Under the pieces are notes generated by a model. The model was not told the DNA's origin and did no database searches. It saw only the letters and a program-made list of their open reading frames with translations. A stretch of DNA of 64,000 nt, taken from contig NC_068977.1 of NCBI RefSeq assembly GCF_016808095.1, forward strand, positions 806,001 through 870,000. Direction: 5' to 3'. This DNA is from Vigna angularis (Eukaryota > Streptophyta > Magnoliopsida > Fabales > Fabaceae). The position numbers and the translations under genes were made by a program. Below are positions 38,301-52,040 of the stretch, piece by piece (positions within the stretch are counted from its first letter, which is position 1; each line of letters starts with the position of its first letter).

Positions 38301-38424
38301 AATGCAGCTTTTATTAGGAAATTCAGCACATGCACGTTATATATAACAAGGGCAATTACAGAGTACATTTTAGATAGGAGAATACTTAGGGAACCAAGAT
38401 GAGGTCATTGATAATGGTTGATGT
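35328..38424. other. Convergent intergenic region between DEGP1 and carbonic anhydrase
   Basis: The two neighbouring genes converge here, so both 3' UTRs lie in this stretch. I see no additional gene. Composition is AT-rich with no obvious mobile element. A GA microsatellite lies near 38.25 kb. Confidence 0.5.
38246..38282. repeat. (GA)n microsatellite
   Basis: A slightly interrupted GA run just beyond the stop codon of the carbonic anhydrase gene, probably in its 3' UTR or flank. Confidence 0.95.
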
Positions 38425-41400
38425 TCATACGGAGAAAGAGGATGCAAGGCCAAAGTTAAGGCTCCAGAGCTCAAAAGATCCCTTAACAAAGTCATAGTAT
38501 CCTCCTTTCAGAGCCAATGTTTTGTTCACCAAGCCATCTCTCACAAATGGGTAGGTTAGCAGGTTTCCAAGGGAAACATTAACAGCTTCCTGCACATCAT
38601 TCCAATTTAACTTGTAAGCATCACCTACATCACTTTAGTTTGCTTCTAAATCATGAATTTAGTAGTGTTGTCTTCAAAATACATTGATTGATATTGATTT
38701 TGATGTCTTAAAATATATTATAAAGATTTTTAAAGTACCAACAACAGTATATTATTAATGTTCAGCAGAGGACAGCACCAAAAAACCCAGTAGAGAATCT
38801 GAACTGCCAAACCATTTCACTTTAATTTGAATAATCAAGATTTATACTGAAGGCTAACATAGATAAATGAAGTAAAATTTTAATTCTGACTGAAGAATGT
38901 ATAGTACTAAAAAACACTTATTGAACTACATATAAGTTTTGTCCTTATATGTACAAGTTAATTCAATGAGTTTTATGAAAATATTTATCAACCATGTGGC
39001 TTGCATTAATGTTCCTTACCTTCTCACAGTGTGTGCACAACTCAGCAAAAGGTGCATCCCCATGCTGTGTCTTCACCTTTGCCTTTGCAGGTAAGCCAAC
39101 TTTGACCCACTCCTCAATAAAATCACTGAATACAACAAATCAAAAGTAATTTTTCTTATGGAGTCATGTGAGACTTTTTGTAAATTAAATAAATGTACAG
39201 AAAGGTAAACATAAAATTTTCATATACACTGTTTAATGAGGAATGTTGAATGTCATGATGGTCTAGGAATTAAGAAGTAGGTGAAATTTGTGCATCAAAT
39301 TATAATTGAGAAAGTGTAATTTTTATGCAGAGAAAAATGGCTTACGTAGAGTAGGTTCCATCAAAAGGGAAAGATAAAAGCCCCTTGATACCACCACAAG
39401 CACTGTGTCCAATGACCACAATGTTGGACACCTGTAGAAAAATCATATGGATTAAAAATTCTTGACATTTTCTCACCATTATTAATTTTCATATTAGTAA
39501 CACACAGAGAGAACACTGTGCCTGAAATTCTGTGCATGTCATTTATCTTCCAATGATTGATAACATACCTTGAGATGCAAAACAGCATACTCAATGGCTG
39601 CCCCAGTTCCAGAGTATTTTGACTGGTGCACAGCAGAGTAAAACAAAGTAAGTTTGAGCACTTTTGTGTTAAGACATGTCAATAGGAGTTTGAGTAATAG
39701 TAAGATCATACACATTTACGTTCATTTGACACACCTAACACGCATAAAATAGTCATAAAAGAATGAATTTTTATAGTTTTTTGAAAAAGAAAAAAGTAAA
39801 AAGTAAGAAAAAGTAGTGTCAAATGAATGTAAAAAAATTATGTGTCAAAAGTATCGTTTTTACAGGAATTTCTTTTGCTGTGTTGGAAACATGCCTGGTC
39901 ATATGGTGGGACAATGTTAGCAACATTTCTGACCACAAAAGCCTCTCCAGGTTGGAAATCTAGCACATGGGAGGGGCAAACTCTTGAGTCTGAGCAAGCA
40001 AACACCATAAACTGAAAAAACAAACACATAAAGTAGAAAATATTAGTTAGTCCACAATTTTTTTATTTTGTAACAAATAATTAATCACATTAAATAGAGT
40101 TAAGTTAGCTTGAATTCACTTATATATTAAAGTCCATCTATGTGTAATCTTTTTACTTATGTTTAAATATAGTATATAATGAGTTGGTTGACTTTAAAAA
40201 CAACACCTATAAGCTGAGTTGACAGTTTAATCTTTTTTACTTTGTGTGTAGAAATTAAACTCATGAAAACATCAGAAAAAAAGGTACCTTGGGGCTCTGG
40301 CCTTTGGCAAGTTCACCATACAAAGCTGGGTTCTTGCTGAGGGATGGTAATTGAAGAACAATAACAGGAATTAGAGAAAACTTAAGATTAAACTAAAGCA
40401 GTGAAAATAAGGTGGTAGTGATGACTAACTCATATTTCTCCTTCTTGAAGTAAAGGAAACCAGATTTGATCCTGTCAGAGGCTTCTGATGACGGGATGGT
40501 ATCAGATGATGATGTCCCCAGTGAAGCTGTTATCTGCTCCACTTTTTCAGCTGCTGTGGCCTTCAGTTCAGTCTTCTCCCTACATTTCAACACAAGTCAA
40601 TTTCCATGGAAGACACATATATACTTGAAAATTTGCGTACTTTAATTATATAAGTTTCACACATCTTAGAGTGTGGTTGAGACTCACCTCAACAATTTCT
40701 GGAGTTCTTCAATAGCTTGCTCATAGTCCTTTGCCATATCCTCTCTCTCCAAAAATGAATAAATACGTGTCAGTTAAAAGACCAAACAAAAAACTAATAG
40801 TTAGTAGCAAAATTACCTTAATAAAGAAATGAGAAACCAAAATTCAAATATATTTGTAAGGAAATAGTGTCAAACCTCAGAAAAGTTGAAAATTGGTTTT
40901 ACACTGTCAGATGATTAATTAGTTGCTAACTTGGTTGGGAAAGCTGTTTAATTTTGAATGGACTTTTTCTTCTATATATAGTAGTTTGGATTTGCTGCTT
41001 TGTTGGCCTTAGAATCATCCAACTAACACACACTTCCCCCAATACAACGCTAATTCGTGTTATATGTAGTTCTAATAAAATAAATTTGATAATTTTATGG
41101 TGGTGGATGCTGACACATGCCAGTAGTTCATGAGCAAATCCATGCCACACACCTGTCTCTGTCACCTAACCAAGCTAACAATGTGCATATGTGGTAGGTG
41201 CCAAAGAAAGATCAAACGGTGTTTCCACGTGAAAACTAAACTTTAAACAGCACACTTAAACATTTTTCTTCATAGTGGCAACCCCATATACGTGGACTAT
41301 GTTAGATTATTAAGCACATGAAGACCTAGCTAGGCCAATTAATATACGTGACAAGTGACTAGTCAAAAACACATTCGTTGTGATCCAAATCTGCAAACCA

Positions 41401-42103
41401 AGGATAAGAATTTGCGTCCCTTAAATTGTAAAGCACACAAAAACAAAACAGTAAAAATAACCCATAATAGAAATTTTACATCACCATTATTCCATCACAA
41501 ACTGAGTAAGTTTGGTTGACTTTAATGATGTCTGATTGTTTGATGCAAGAAATGTTTTTTCACACGAACTAGGTAGAAAAGTCAAACTCTAACGAATAAT
41601 TATAACAACTAACACACATTGTGTTCCAAAATTGAAAACTGATCAGTATGTGTCTTGGAACTTGAAAACTACAGAAGAAAGCATACAAAAGAAAACAACA
41701 AAGTATTTATTCATGCAGCAAGAGTGTAAATTTTGAAGTGTAGTCTAACCATAAACATAAACTGTCATGCATGATAAATAACAGTCACAACAACAACAGT
41801 AATATATATATCACGAATGTAAAAAATTTAGGTGTGTCAAATAATCATTTTTCATGTGATGAACTTGAATGCATGAATGATGAAAGAGTAGTGCATATAT
41901 ACCACAGTTGGGGTGATGATGTGGGAAGGTGCAGCAAAGACAGGCTTGTCTTGAATGAGAGAAGGGAAAGAAGAGGAAGACGAAGGAGAAGAAGGAGTGG
42001 TGAGGGTTGCAAAGACAGAAGGTCGTAATGTGGCCTTCTTAAGAGAGGTTTTGGCTGGGGAGATTGAAGAGAGGCACCAACCGTTTATGGAAGAGGACGA
42101 CAT
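38425..42103 (-). CDS. Beta-carbonic anhydrase, chloroplast
   Basis: Zinc enzyme interconverting CO2 and bicarbonate in the chloroplast stroma. Exons in transcript order are 41903-42103, 40688-40746, 40430-40579, 40288-40336, 39895-40011, 39569-39622, 39346-39431, 39020-39125 and 38425-38589. They sum to 987 nt (328 aa plus stop), the size of the pea enzyme. The transit peptide starts [20 protein letters not shown]. Zinc ligands are Cys159 (FACSDSR), His219 and Cys222 (GHSACGG). Asp161 and Arg163 form the catalytic dyad. The intron after exon 5 has a GC donor (CCAG/GCATGT). No nearby GT donor keeps the frame. The start is the ATG at 42103 in context CACCATGTC, since the codon further upstream is TTG. 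High similarity to pea is from memory. Confidence 0.97.
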
Positions 42104-42130
42104 GGTGCAATGAGGACTCAAAACTTTATG

Positions 42131-42138
42131 CTATATAG
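42131..42138 (-). promoter_or_regulatory. Possible TATA box of the carbonic anhydrase gene
   Basis: CTATATAG on the minus strand lies only 28-35 nt before the ATG at 42103. If it is the real TATA box the leader would be only a few nucleotides long, so either the leader is extremely short or the true promoter is further upstream. Confidence 0.3.
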
Positions 42139-45100
42139 CCCTTTGATGCAATCTGGTGTGGCATGTCAATAGGGTATCCCCATTTTATGTGACCTTTGGC
42201 AGATAATGAAAACGAAAGCCAAACAAATGAGAGCTTCATTCCTATCCTTGTAGATGAGGTTTGAATGTTGGAGATTAACTGTGAGAGAATGACCATAACC
42301 CTTTCTCACTTTGGATCACACACACCCCTTTTGCCATTCACCTTCACAAACACACAAAATGGCCATAGATTTTCGGTGTGCACTAATTAAAATTGGTTTT
42401 CTTGACTTCTGATCATGAGGTGCTTGATTAGCACTTTGTCAGCTATGGACCATAACATTGTTTGTAGATATTATCTATGAGATTCACGTTAATTCTTATG
42501 AGGGTCTGCATTTATGAGATAAAATGAAAAAGAAAGTGTGGTAGTGGGTATTCCTAGGGACTTAATTCCAGAGGTTTATGGCTGTAGGGCACACTGTGTC
42601 TCCTTTCAATTTTTCTGTCATGACATGCACGCAATGCCATGTTGCCACGTAGGGTGAAAATGTAATTGTTTGTACCCCATTTGAAAGGGACAAAACATTG
42701 CAATTGCAGTAACTATATTTTTCTATTCACTGCTTTTCCTGCAAGTGTGTATCAATATTCTTTCCATTTATCACAGATATACATAGTTTTTATACAGTTT
42801 AGTGCAATCCTCACGTTGAATCATTCTATATGAAACCTCGAATCCTATGCTGTCCGCTGACACAGAATGATCCAACAATTCACTGAGAAAATAAGATATA
42901 TGCTTTTAATATTATAATTTTTTTACATTTTCAATAATTAAACTATAATCTTATTGCGTTTTCTTGATTTTATATATTGATATACAAACGTGAAAAAAAG
43001 TAGTTTTGGTTTCTTTACATTACTTTACTGACCTAAATGTGACTCAAATTCATTTTTCTTTTCTGTCACTTGCAATATATTAGCTACTTTATATAATGAG
43101 ATTATAAACTCTGCATCAATTTTAAAAAATAAAATAAAATAATGCCCAAGAAAACGTAAGAGTACAACTTTAATCCTAACAAAATGCAACAGACACATTA
43201 TTTTGAAAATTCTAATAATTTATTGAAAATCAAGCATTTTATGGTAGGTTTGACTTTTTATTTAATAATTTTATTTCTTAATTTTTTAATTTTCAATTAA
43301 TTTTAATCAATTATAGTTAGGAAAAACAAACGTGTTGTTAATACTCTTGTGAATCATATTTACCATACAATTTGAATCATATATATTTACCTATATGATA
43401 GACACAGTGAATAATAAACCTTTTTTTTTTGTTTAATCCAAGGCCAAAATTGAAAAAGAGAATAGAACAAATGCTTGAGGTAAATAAATAAATGAATAAA
43501 TTCACAGTTTTTATAGCATTAATTAAGTGGAAGAAGATTCAAGGATTGAAAAAAATTGGGAATTATTATTAAATATATCTTTGTGAGGGTCTTTTCTATC
43601 CATTGGTAAACCTATGGTTGATATGTGAGGAAGCAGATAAAGCAAGTGGTGGACCTAATAGATAAAACCCTATCTTTCAACCTTCAATTTTGTGGCTCTG
43701 CATCTAAATACTGCAACTGTGTTGTTTCTGTTGGGTTTATATATGCACATGCAAAAGCTTAAAATAGTATAGTACTATGGATTCACGCATATGCAGCCAT
43801 TTTTATCATATTCAGCAAGCATTTCAAAATAGTTTGAACAATTTATATACATTCATCATTTCAACTTTTGTGATATTGCAGAAACTTTTCTGGTTTTTAA
43901 CATCTCTGGTAGTGGATATAATGTAAAGTTTTTCAAACAATAAAAAACAAATTTGATGTAAAATACGAGAATTAATTAGCAGTGCAGTCATTTTTATATA
44001 ATTAAAGGGTTAATGTTGAAACCAAGAAAAAAAAAAGATTTTGTGCAATATCAAATATACTAATATACATATTGTATGAAAATGTAACATGTCACAAATA
44101 CCAATTAGACTTATAATATATTCATTCCACAATATACTTTTTATTAGTTTAGTATGGATTCTTTTTGAGAATTTATAGGAAAAGGTTGCATAAATGTTAT
44201 TTAAATTTAATTTACATGGAAGATTGATATCATTGTTAATTTAAAGTTTTAAGACAATAAATTTACGAGTTTTTTTTTATATATCATACTCAACTTTCTA
44301 AATATGTGATAATTATAGTTTTTTTTCTTATATTTCTTAACATTGACAAATGCTTTTTACAATAGTTATAAAAGGGAAAGAGAAAGTTTCTATTAGAAAT
44401 GTTATTAATGCACTTTTAGTGTGATTTACATTCTAATACATTTCTACATAATTATGATGTATGATGAATGTCTTATGTCATTGATTCCTTAAACAATGTC
44501 TTTATAGCAATGTTTAGTAATGTAACACCAAAAAAGAAATGATTAATTAGTGAGTCCTACTAATTTAAAAAACTATAATCTAAATGTGAATGAGAGATAG
44601 AAAGAGAAGAGAGGTTAACATACTTTTTTCTCACCCAAGGCTGCACAAGAATCATTGACCAATCACCATGGTAGAAATGTCTTTTGATCATTGTAATGAA
44701 CTTTGAGAGATTCATGTGAACAGAAATGAAAGTGGTGAAGGGGAGTTTTGGTTTCAGAAGAGATTGGTGCAAAGGTTAGAGCAAAAGAGAGAAGAAGGTT
44801 TTTGAATTGGATGATCAAATGGGTGATGACAGACTTTGGTTGTTATATATTACACTCAATAATTATGAGTTTTGTCATTTGATTTTGTATGTCAACATTC
44901 AATGTGCAATATGATGATATTATGTCAACATTTCTTCGATGTCCTACCTCCACGGTTTACTCGAGTGAAGACAAAAGCTTGTTTGGAAAAAAAAAACTCG
45001 AAAATTGAAAATTGAAAATTGAAGTTATTAATGTATAAACATTTGGTAGAATCATTTGTTGAAAGAAATGGTAAGTCTAAGTGATAATAGAAAAGTATGT

Positions 45101-47689
45101 TTATAACATTTTTTTTATAACTTCTATCTCGTTTTTTATGGATAAAAATACTTTTGAGTTATGATGCATGGATATTATATATATTGATAAATTTATTTTA
45201 AAAATAATAAGATACGATACGTTATAAGTGATAAGTATATATTAAAAAGTTAAAAAGAATTAAAAATATATAAATATACTATTGTTATTGTGTGAATCCA
45301 GTGAAAATCATATTTATTACAAAATAAAAAATTATAAATTATTGTCATTATAAAAATACTAGTACGATTGCATATACTTCATATATCGATAAATATCATA
45401 AACTATTGCGTGACAAACACGGATACATTATTTAGATTGAAGTATCAATGTACATGACTTTTGAGTAATTATATTTTATTTTTTAGTAATTTAATGTTGG
45501 TATTATATTACGAAAATTAATTTTTATAGAATTAAATATGTTTTTTATTTTTTTTAAACTGAACATATTAAAATGAAGTTTTAGTATTTGGAGAGACAAA
45601 TTTTGGATTCATTAAAAATTTCAGGATTAAAAATATAATTAAATTTATAATTTATTTGTAAAAAGTAATTTAATTTTTTATTCATAACATTAGGAAAGTT
45701 ATAACGTTAGGTACGATGTATCTTTTCTTAAGAAGATGCGAATTTTGTAATCATCATTCAAGTTTGACACGAGGCCAAACGTGGTTTCTTGAGTTCAAAT
45801 TCGGAGAAAACAATGAGCCAATAAAACATGTTAGTTCTATTAATTATTTTATATTTAATTTTTTCAACTGACTCAAACTAAATTAGTCCAATCAAAAATT
45901 AATTTTTTCTCGTATTATCATTTTCAATTTTTAAATAATTATATCCTTAATATTTTTTTGTGATTAATTTTCATAAAAGAATGAGGTTATTCGTTAACGA
46001 AAATTATTTTTAAAGATATTTTTCTATTGATAAATTTAACAATAGGATCTTGCATAGATTATCTAAATCAAGTTTTACTCCGATTAACATGTAGCAAAAA
46101 ATAAAGAATTTATATATACTTTAAAATTGTAATTTAAGAAATATGAAAAAAAAACATTTACACAGAAAGAGACATTATTTTATTTTTTCGTATATATGTC
46201 ATCATCTTGTTGTGTGTAATGTAATAGTTTGTAGACTGTGTCACCGCTGGGTGATTATAGGTTCGCCAATATAGGTTATTGTTATAATATGAACAAAATC
46301 ATAGTTTCTTTTTTATTAGGCTTTAAAAAAATTTAAGAAAATTTTAAATTATATGATTTAAAAAATAAAATTACGTTCCTAATGAAATAAGGGAAACACT
46401 GAGGAAGATTAATAGAGAATAAGGATATTTTTGTCTTTTCATACTGCATGGAGGTATAAGAATCATGGGGTGTGGAAAGAAATATCCAACTACCTAATAT
46501 ATTAAGCAATTCGCCCAAACGAGCTGCCCAGACATTTTTCACAACATAAAAGACATATAAGAAAATAACAAAGACTAACTAATTTTCTCAATTTACACGA
46601 AAATGTTTTATTTGATACTGTTAATTAATATGAATATTATTTTTCAGTATATTCTTTTACCATCATAAATATCTTTTTCTGTTAAATAATTTAAAATATA
46701 TATTTTTTAGAATAATTAGTGTGAAAGATATAACAACTTTTAAATATGTCATAATTTATTATTAGACAATAATAATAATAATGTAAATGTTCTTTACATC
46801 ATTAATGTATTCAAATTTGAGTAAAGAGTGCATGTACTATGAATACTCATCGACTATTATTTAATTATAAATTATTATATAAATAAAAAAATTAATGAGT
46901 TAAAAAAAACATTTTCAAAAGTATTTTGTTTACTAGAAAGTGAAACTTTTTCCTTGAAAAGACGTCTGATATAGAATAACTTTTTTTTTTCGTAAACTGA
47001 AATTGAAAATTATGTTTTCCATTTTTTTAAATAACATTTTCAAATGTATTTTGAGAAATAGTTTCCTATGTTACCTATAAATTATTCACATGAAAAATGA
47101 AATTTTTAAAAATTTTCTGAATTAAGAAATTGTTTTCCTATGTTACCTATCACAAGTTTCCCCAAATCATTTAATATGAAAATTAAATTTTCAAATATGA
47201 TATAATTTTTTTTCAATTGACAAATATTTTCAAAACATATTCCTTAAAATTTTATTACTGATCCCAAACATCCATAATTGTCGATTATAAAGAAATCCAA
47301 CAGTATTATAATCGCCTTTATGTTTTAAAGCGCTTGTACTAAAAATAAATGGTACTGTGGTTAGCAAATAAAGTGCACTAGATGGCTAAAATTCCTTTGA
47401 GTATATATAAATTATATTATAATTAAAATTTACAAAATATATTTTAACATATATTTATATTTTTATAAATGATTATATTATAATATAAGATAATTTAAAT
47501 TATCTTTAATATAATTTCCAAAATATTATATTTTTATTTAAAACACAAAAACATGTATTAAAAGAGATAAAATATTAAAACTCAACTTAGTATTAGAGTT
47601 ATTATTAAAATCTATCATAGTGAAATTTATTGTTTGTTAGACACATCATTTTATCGGATCACCCATTAGTGTCTAGTCTCAAACTCAAA

Positions 47690-47835
47690 ATGTATATACT
47701 TCGGCGTGAGGAGTATGTTGAAAGTATCACGTCAACTAGAGATAAGACCAATTTAGAGTATATAAGTATGTGTAAATCTCACTTTACAAGTTGGTTTTGT
47801 AGAGTTAAGTTAAGCTTAAAATCCACTTCTGCTGC
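47690..47835 (+). mobile_element. LTR fragment of a legume-type LTR element
   Basis: A purine-rich TCGGCGTGAGGAG tract precedes TGTTGAAAGTATCACGTCAA, followed by TATATAAGTATGTG and CTTTACAAGTTGGTTTTGTA, then AAGCTTAAAATCCACTTCT. This is the order of a short LTR family I remember as abundant in beans and soybean: a polypurine tract, LTR start TGTTG, then an internal TATA box. Only a 3'-end fragment is visible and no second LTR was found. Confidence 0.5.
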
Positions 47836-49759
47836 CAACAACGACGTTGTCTACTGATATCGATGACACCGTCGTCTACCACTGTAACTATCGAAGTTCT
47901 AGTTTCGAACGACTTTTACACGTGAAGAACATAAAAAATCAAATCCAATTATCACTTATTTGAGATATTGTCTCTTCTGGAAAATTTTATTTTTAAAATG
48001 TCTCAAAAGATAGAAAAATAAATAAATATTTAAACAATTTTAGGTTTTAACTCCTAAATCACGTGAAATCACTATGTGATAAAAAAAAAAAAACTAATAC
48101 AAAAATTCTCTCATGAAAAAAAAGTTCTAAAAACACCCTATTAAAACATACATAACTCTTGAAAATATTTTCATTAAAAAAATAGCTCCTGCCAAATCTC
48201 AATCAAAGTAGTTATTCATGACGTTACATCTTCATGTGGTTTACAATGTTATCCAAAGTGTAAGTATGTATTTGTCAATGCAACAAATTCAAGAAGCATT
48301 CAGAAGTTTACACTTTTACATTATGGGGTGATTTCTTTTTTTTTTTTTCTTTTCTGACCAATACTTGAAGATATAAAATGAATCACTCATAAAGATTAAA
48401 GCAACATCACCTCCAAAGAAGGTAGCATAGAAGGTTATTTATCACCTATTCATTTATGTTTCTTTATGTTCATAGTCAACATTTTCATCATTGCATTTAA
48501 TATGTATAAGCTTTTTTCTGCTTCCTTGAAAATTCCTTTAATGCTTCACTTACTTTTTCACTTTCTATCTTTTCTCTTTTCTCTTATAATCTTCTTCATT
48601 TTCATCATAATATATAGTCTTTAGCAGCCATATTTCAAAGCTTTGGGTGGTTCAATCCTTCTATATCCTTATCTTCTAATGTTCAAAAATAGGGTAATAA
48701 ATTTATTTGACCAAACAATACAACAATTTTCAGTTTTTTTAATATAGATATGAAATATTCATCCACTTTATTAATAATTAATATATTTTCTTAATTGTAT
48801 ATTTATTTTCTATATAGTTTAAACTGAGATCTTATTTAAAAGGATATAGATTTATGTATTAATTGAACCAACTACTTTTTTATTTGGATTATATAGTTTT
48901 GATTAATGAAAGAATGATAAATTAAAACTAAAGTTTTTTTTAAGACGGATTCTAATGTGTTGAAGTGACATAAATGGTATATCCATGAAACATTAGTTAT
49001 TACTATCAGATATATTATAATTGTTTAATACATTATATAATTCATAATATATATATATATATATATTAACAATATCATTTTTATTGTGTGTTTTAATATA
49101 GATTCATTATAAGCTAAATTTGATTTTCATATATTCAATTATGTTAATTTTAATAAATTTCAGCAAAAATATACTTTAAAAAATATACTATTACAAGTTA
49201 TTTCTTTCTTGCTGGTAACTAGTAATAAATTTCTTGGAAACAACTTTACCTTTATTCTTCTTCGTATCGTGCAGCCATAATTTCCTTTAAAATAATAATA
49301 TTTATATATAATATTATACTTTCCTATAATATACTCTTTTTTTTCATACTTGGAGAATGAGGAGACATTGACAATCACCATTTAAGATATTGTCTACTTT
49401 GAGCTAAGTCTTCACGGATTTGTTTTTGGTACCACTCCAAAAGGTCTCTTACTAAGAAATGCATCTTATATATATATATATATATAAATCCATGTCTATT
49501 TCTTATTTTATTCGACGTGAGACTTTGTTTGTACCCAAAATTATATACCCTTTACTTGATAAAAACTTTTAATTCAAAGACATTTTATCCCGTAAAACAT
49601 AAAATCCCTCTTATTGACTTAACATTAATATTTACTCTTCATTATACATCCTAGTCTTTCCATGTTGATATACTTTTTCATCAAGTCGATCCATCTTTGT
49701 TTCTTACCTACACAACACCTAAACCTTCTTCAATATTAATAGTTTGATCTACTTTCTTT

Positions 49760-50520
49760 CATTACAAGAAAATATCATATTACATATAAAAAAATCCTTT
49801 ACTAAAATAGCATTTATTAAATGAATTTTATTAATAGAAAAAAATATCAATAAAAAAATTAATTAATATATTTTAATATTTTAATTACTGATAGAAATAT
49901 TCGTCAATAATAAATCTATCAAGTAAAATTACTGGTGATAATTTAAATTTTTTATTGCTACCAAATATTTTCATTTATATATTATTGACGAAAAAATTCA
50001 CCATTAAATTAATATTTATCGACAAATTTTATAGACAATAAAAATTGTTGATAAAATAGAATTTATCGACGAATATTAAAATTTTAATTACTAACACATA
50101 ATTTAGTGTTTTGAAAATTTATTGATAAATTTGGTGGTAATTGATTTTTTTGAAAAATTATTAATTAATTTGTTAGTAATTGTATTTTTGAAAATCTACT
50201 AATAAGTTTACTGGTAATTGTATTTTGACAATCCATCGATAATTCTATCGGTAAAATAAACATCAATTTTCTCTCTAAATCTAACAAAATATTTGTTGTA
50301 AACTAAATGAAGATGAATGAGAAGAAAACGAAAAAAAAAAGAAAAAGTATTTATCGATGGATTTTGATTATTAATAATTATCAATAAATTTTTTACCATT
50401 AACAATATTCACTAATAAATTTATTGACAAACATTTTATCGATAAATTTTTTTATCATCAATAGGTCATTAGTACCAATAAATTTTTATGATTACTAACA
50501 AATTAAAATGTCTTAATTTT
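49760..50520. mobile_element. CACTA-like subterminal repeat tract
   Basis: It begins CATTACAAGAAAATATC, one base from the CACTACAAGAAAA terminus of plant CACTA elements. Many copies follow of short motifs on both strands, such as TTTATCGACGAAT, ATTGATAAATTT and GGTAATTG, the subterminal repeat style of legume CACTA elements. No right terminus or transposase is evident, so this is a remnant or deleted derivative. Confidence 0.5.
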
Positions 50521-52040
50521 CCCATAAATCTTCTAACATTATATGATATGATTCTCATATAATTATTTTTTTATTTAGTTTAGTGTTACTTATCAACTCT
50601 TTCTTACTTACAAATATTAAATCGTATTTAAATCTATTTTTCAAATGAAACAAACTTCAAAACTAAAAGCTTTAATTTAACTCTTTAATCAATACTAATT
50701 ACAATTATATATTACAACCATGCACAAAATCAATCTTTCAAAATTATTCAAGTAATACTAAATTTGATTTTTTAAACCAAAGGTACAAGCTCACAAGTTT
50801 TGAATGGAAAAATATATTTAAGATAAAAGACATATCACTTGTCAAACTTACTTCTTTAACGAACATAATTGGGTTAAATTTTAATTTGACCTTTAGCTTA
50901 ATTTTTAAAAATTTATTATAAGGAAGAAATTGTAAGAAAAAAGAGTAGTTGAAAACCATTATTTACTTGATTGTAAGGATCGGTCAAACCAATGAAAGAA
51001 AAAAAAAATCAAAACTTGTGAACGAAGTAAATTCATTAGACAAAAGTTTTGGTACTAAGGAAGATCGTTGATAATCAAGCGTAAAATTGGTACATGAAAT
51101 TATGCAATTATGAACCTTTTTTCGTAAAACAACATATAAATAGGTTTCCTTTTGAAATCTAAAAGGGAGTCAATGGGAGATAAAGTGAAAACAATGACAA
51201 AGTTAAGACCTTAAAGATGAAGCAATTCTTCAAAGCTAGCAAGAAACCATTCAACATCTTTTTCTTCGTTGAGATCAAACTACAACTCCCACTCACTTAT
51301 GTTACTAATTCACTTTTTCTCTTAATATTAGTTATGTTCTAAAAACTATAACCAACTTTTAGATTTCAAATTTTGATGGAAAAATAATCTTTAATCATGA
51401 TAAACAATAAGTAATCTTTAAAAATGATTTTGGTTTCTTGGTTTCTTTCCCTTATACATAATTTTCATTGGTTATCTCATAGATAACTAAATCTTTATTT
51501 GCTAGAATCAAATATAGTAAAATTATAACTCTCCTACTCCTCTATATTAGTAATTCATTTACATTTGTTATTTTAGGAAAACTATGATTCATTAATTATT
51601 CTTTTTAATTTTAACTAATTTTCTTTTTCTTTCTTAGATTCAAATTATAAAAAAAGAAAAATGTACTAAAGAAACTATTTAAAGTATAATTAATGATAAT
51701 TGGTTTTACTATATTTATGTTAAAATAAGAAATAATTAATTTCACTAACTAAAGTAATATTATAACTACCACAAATTCTACAATATTACCAGAAACCAGA
51801 CCTAAAATCTTCTGCCATAACATCGTCTCTGAGAGGTAACACACAGACAACTTACACATCTCAAACATTTTCCTCATAACTCTGACATCTGACGTCTGAT
51901 ACCTCAATTTTCGTCTTAGCAACTTTTGCATTACACTATTATACTATATTTTTACTATCATAATTTCGCCTAGGATATTTCAATCCATTTAATTTAGCTT
52001 AACTTTTTCTTATAGAATTGGAAAAAATAAAAATAAAAAT

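Larger units (their letters stand above)
42140..52040. other. Long AT-rich gene-poor region
   Basis: About 10 kb in which I can support no gene. The left edge must hold the carbonic anhydrase promoter. It contains an LTR remnant at 47.7 kb, a CACTA-like repeat tract at 49.8-50.5 kb and short AT microsatellites near 49.05 and 49.47 kb. A 70-codon minus-strand frame at 44560-44772 has no recognisable family. Confidence 0.5.

Noticed and set aside
44560..44772. 70-codon minus-strand frame with HFYHGDWSMILVQPW
   Set aside because: It looks somewhat gene-like, but I recognise no family and see no exon neighbours or promoter signals.
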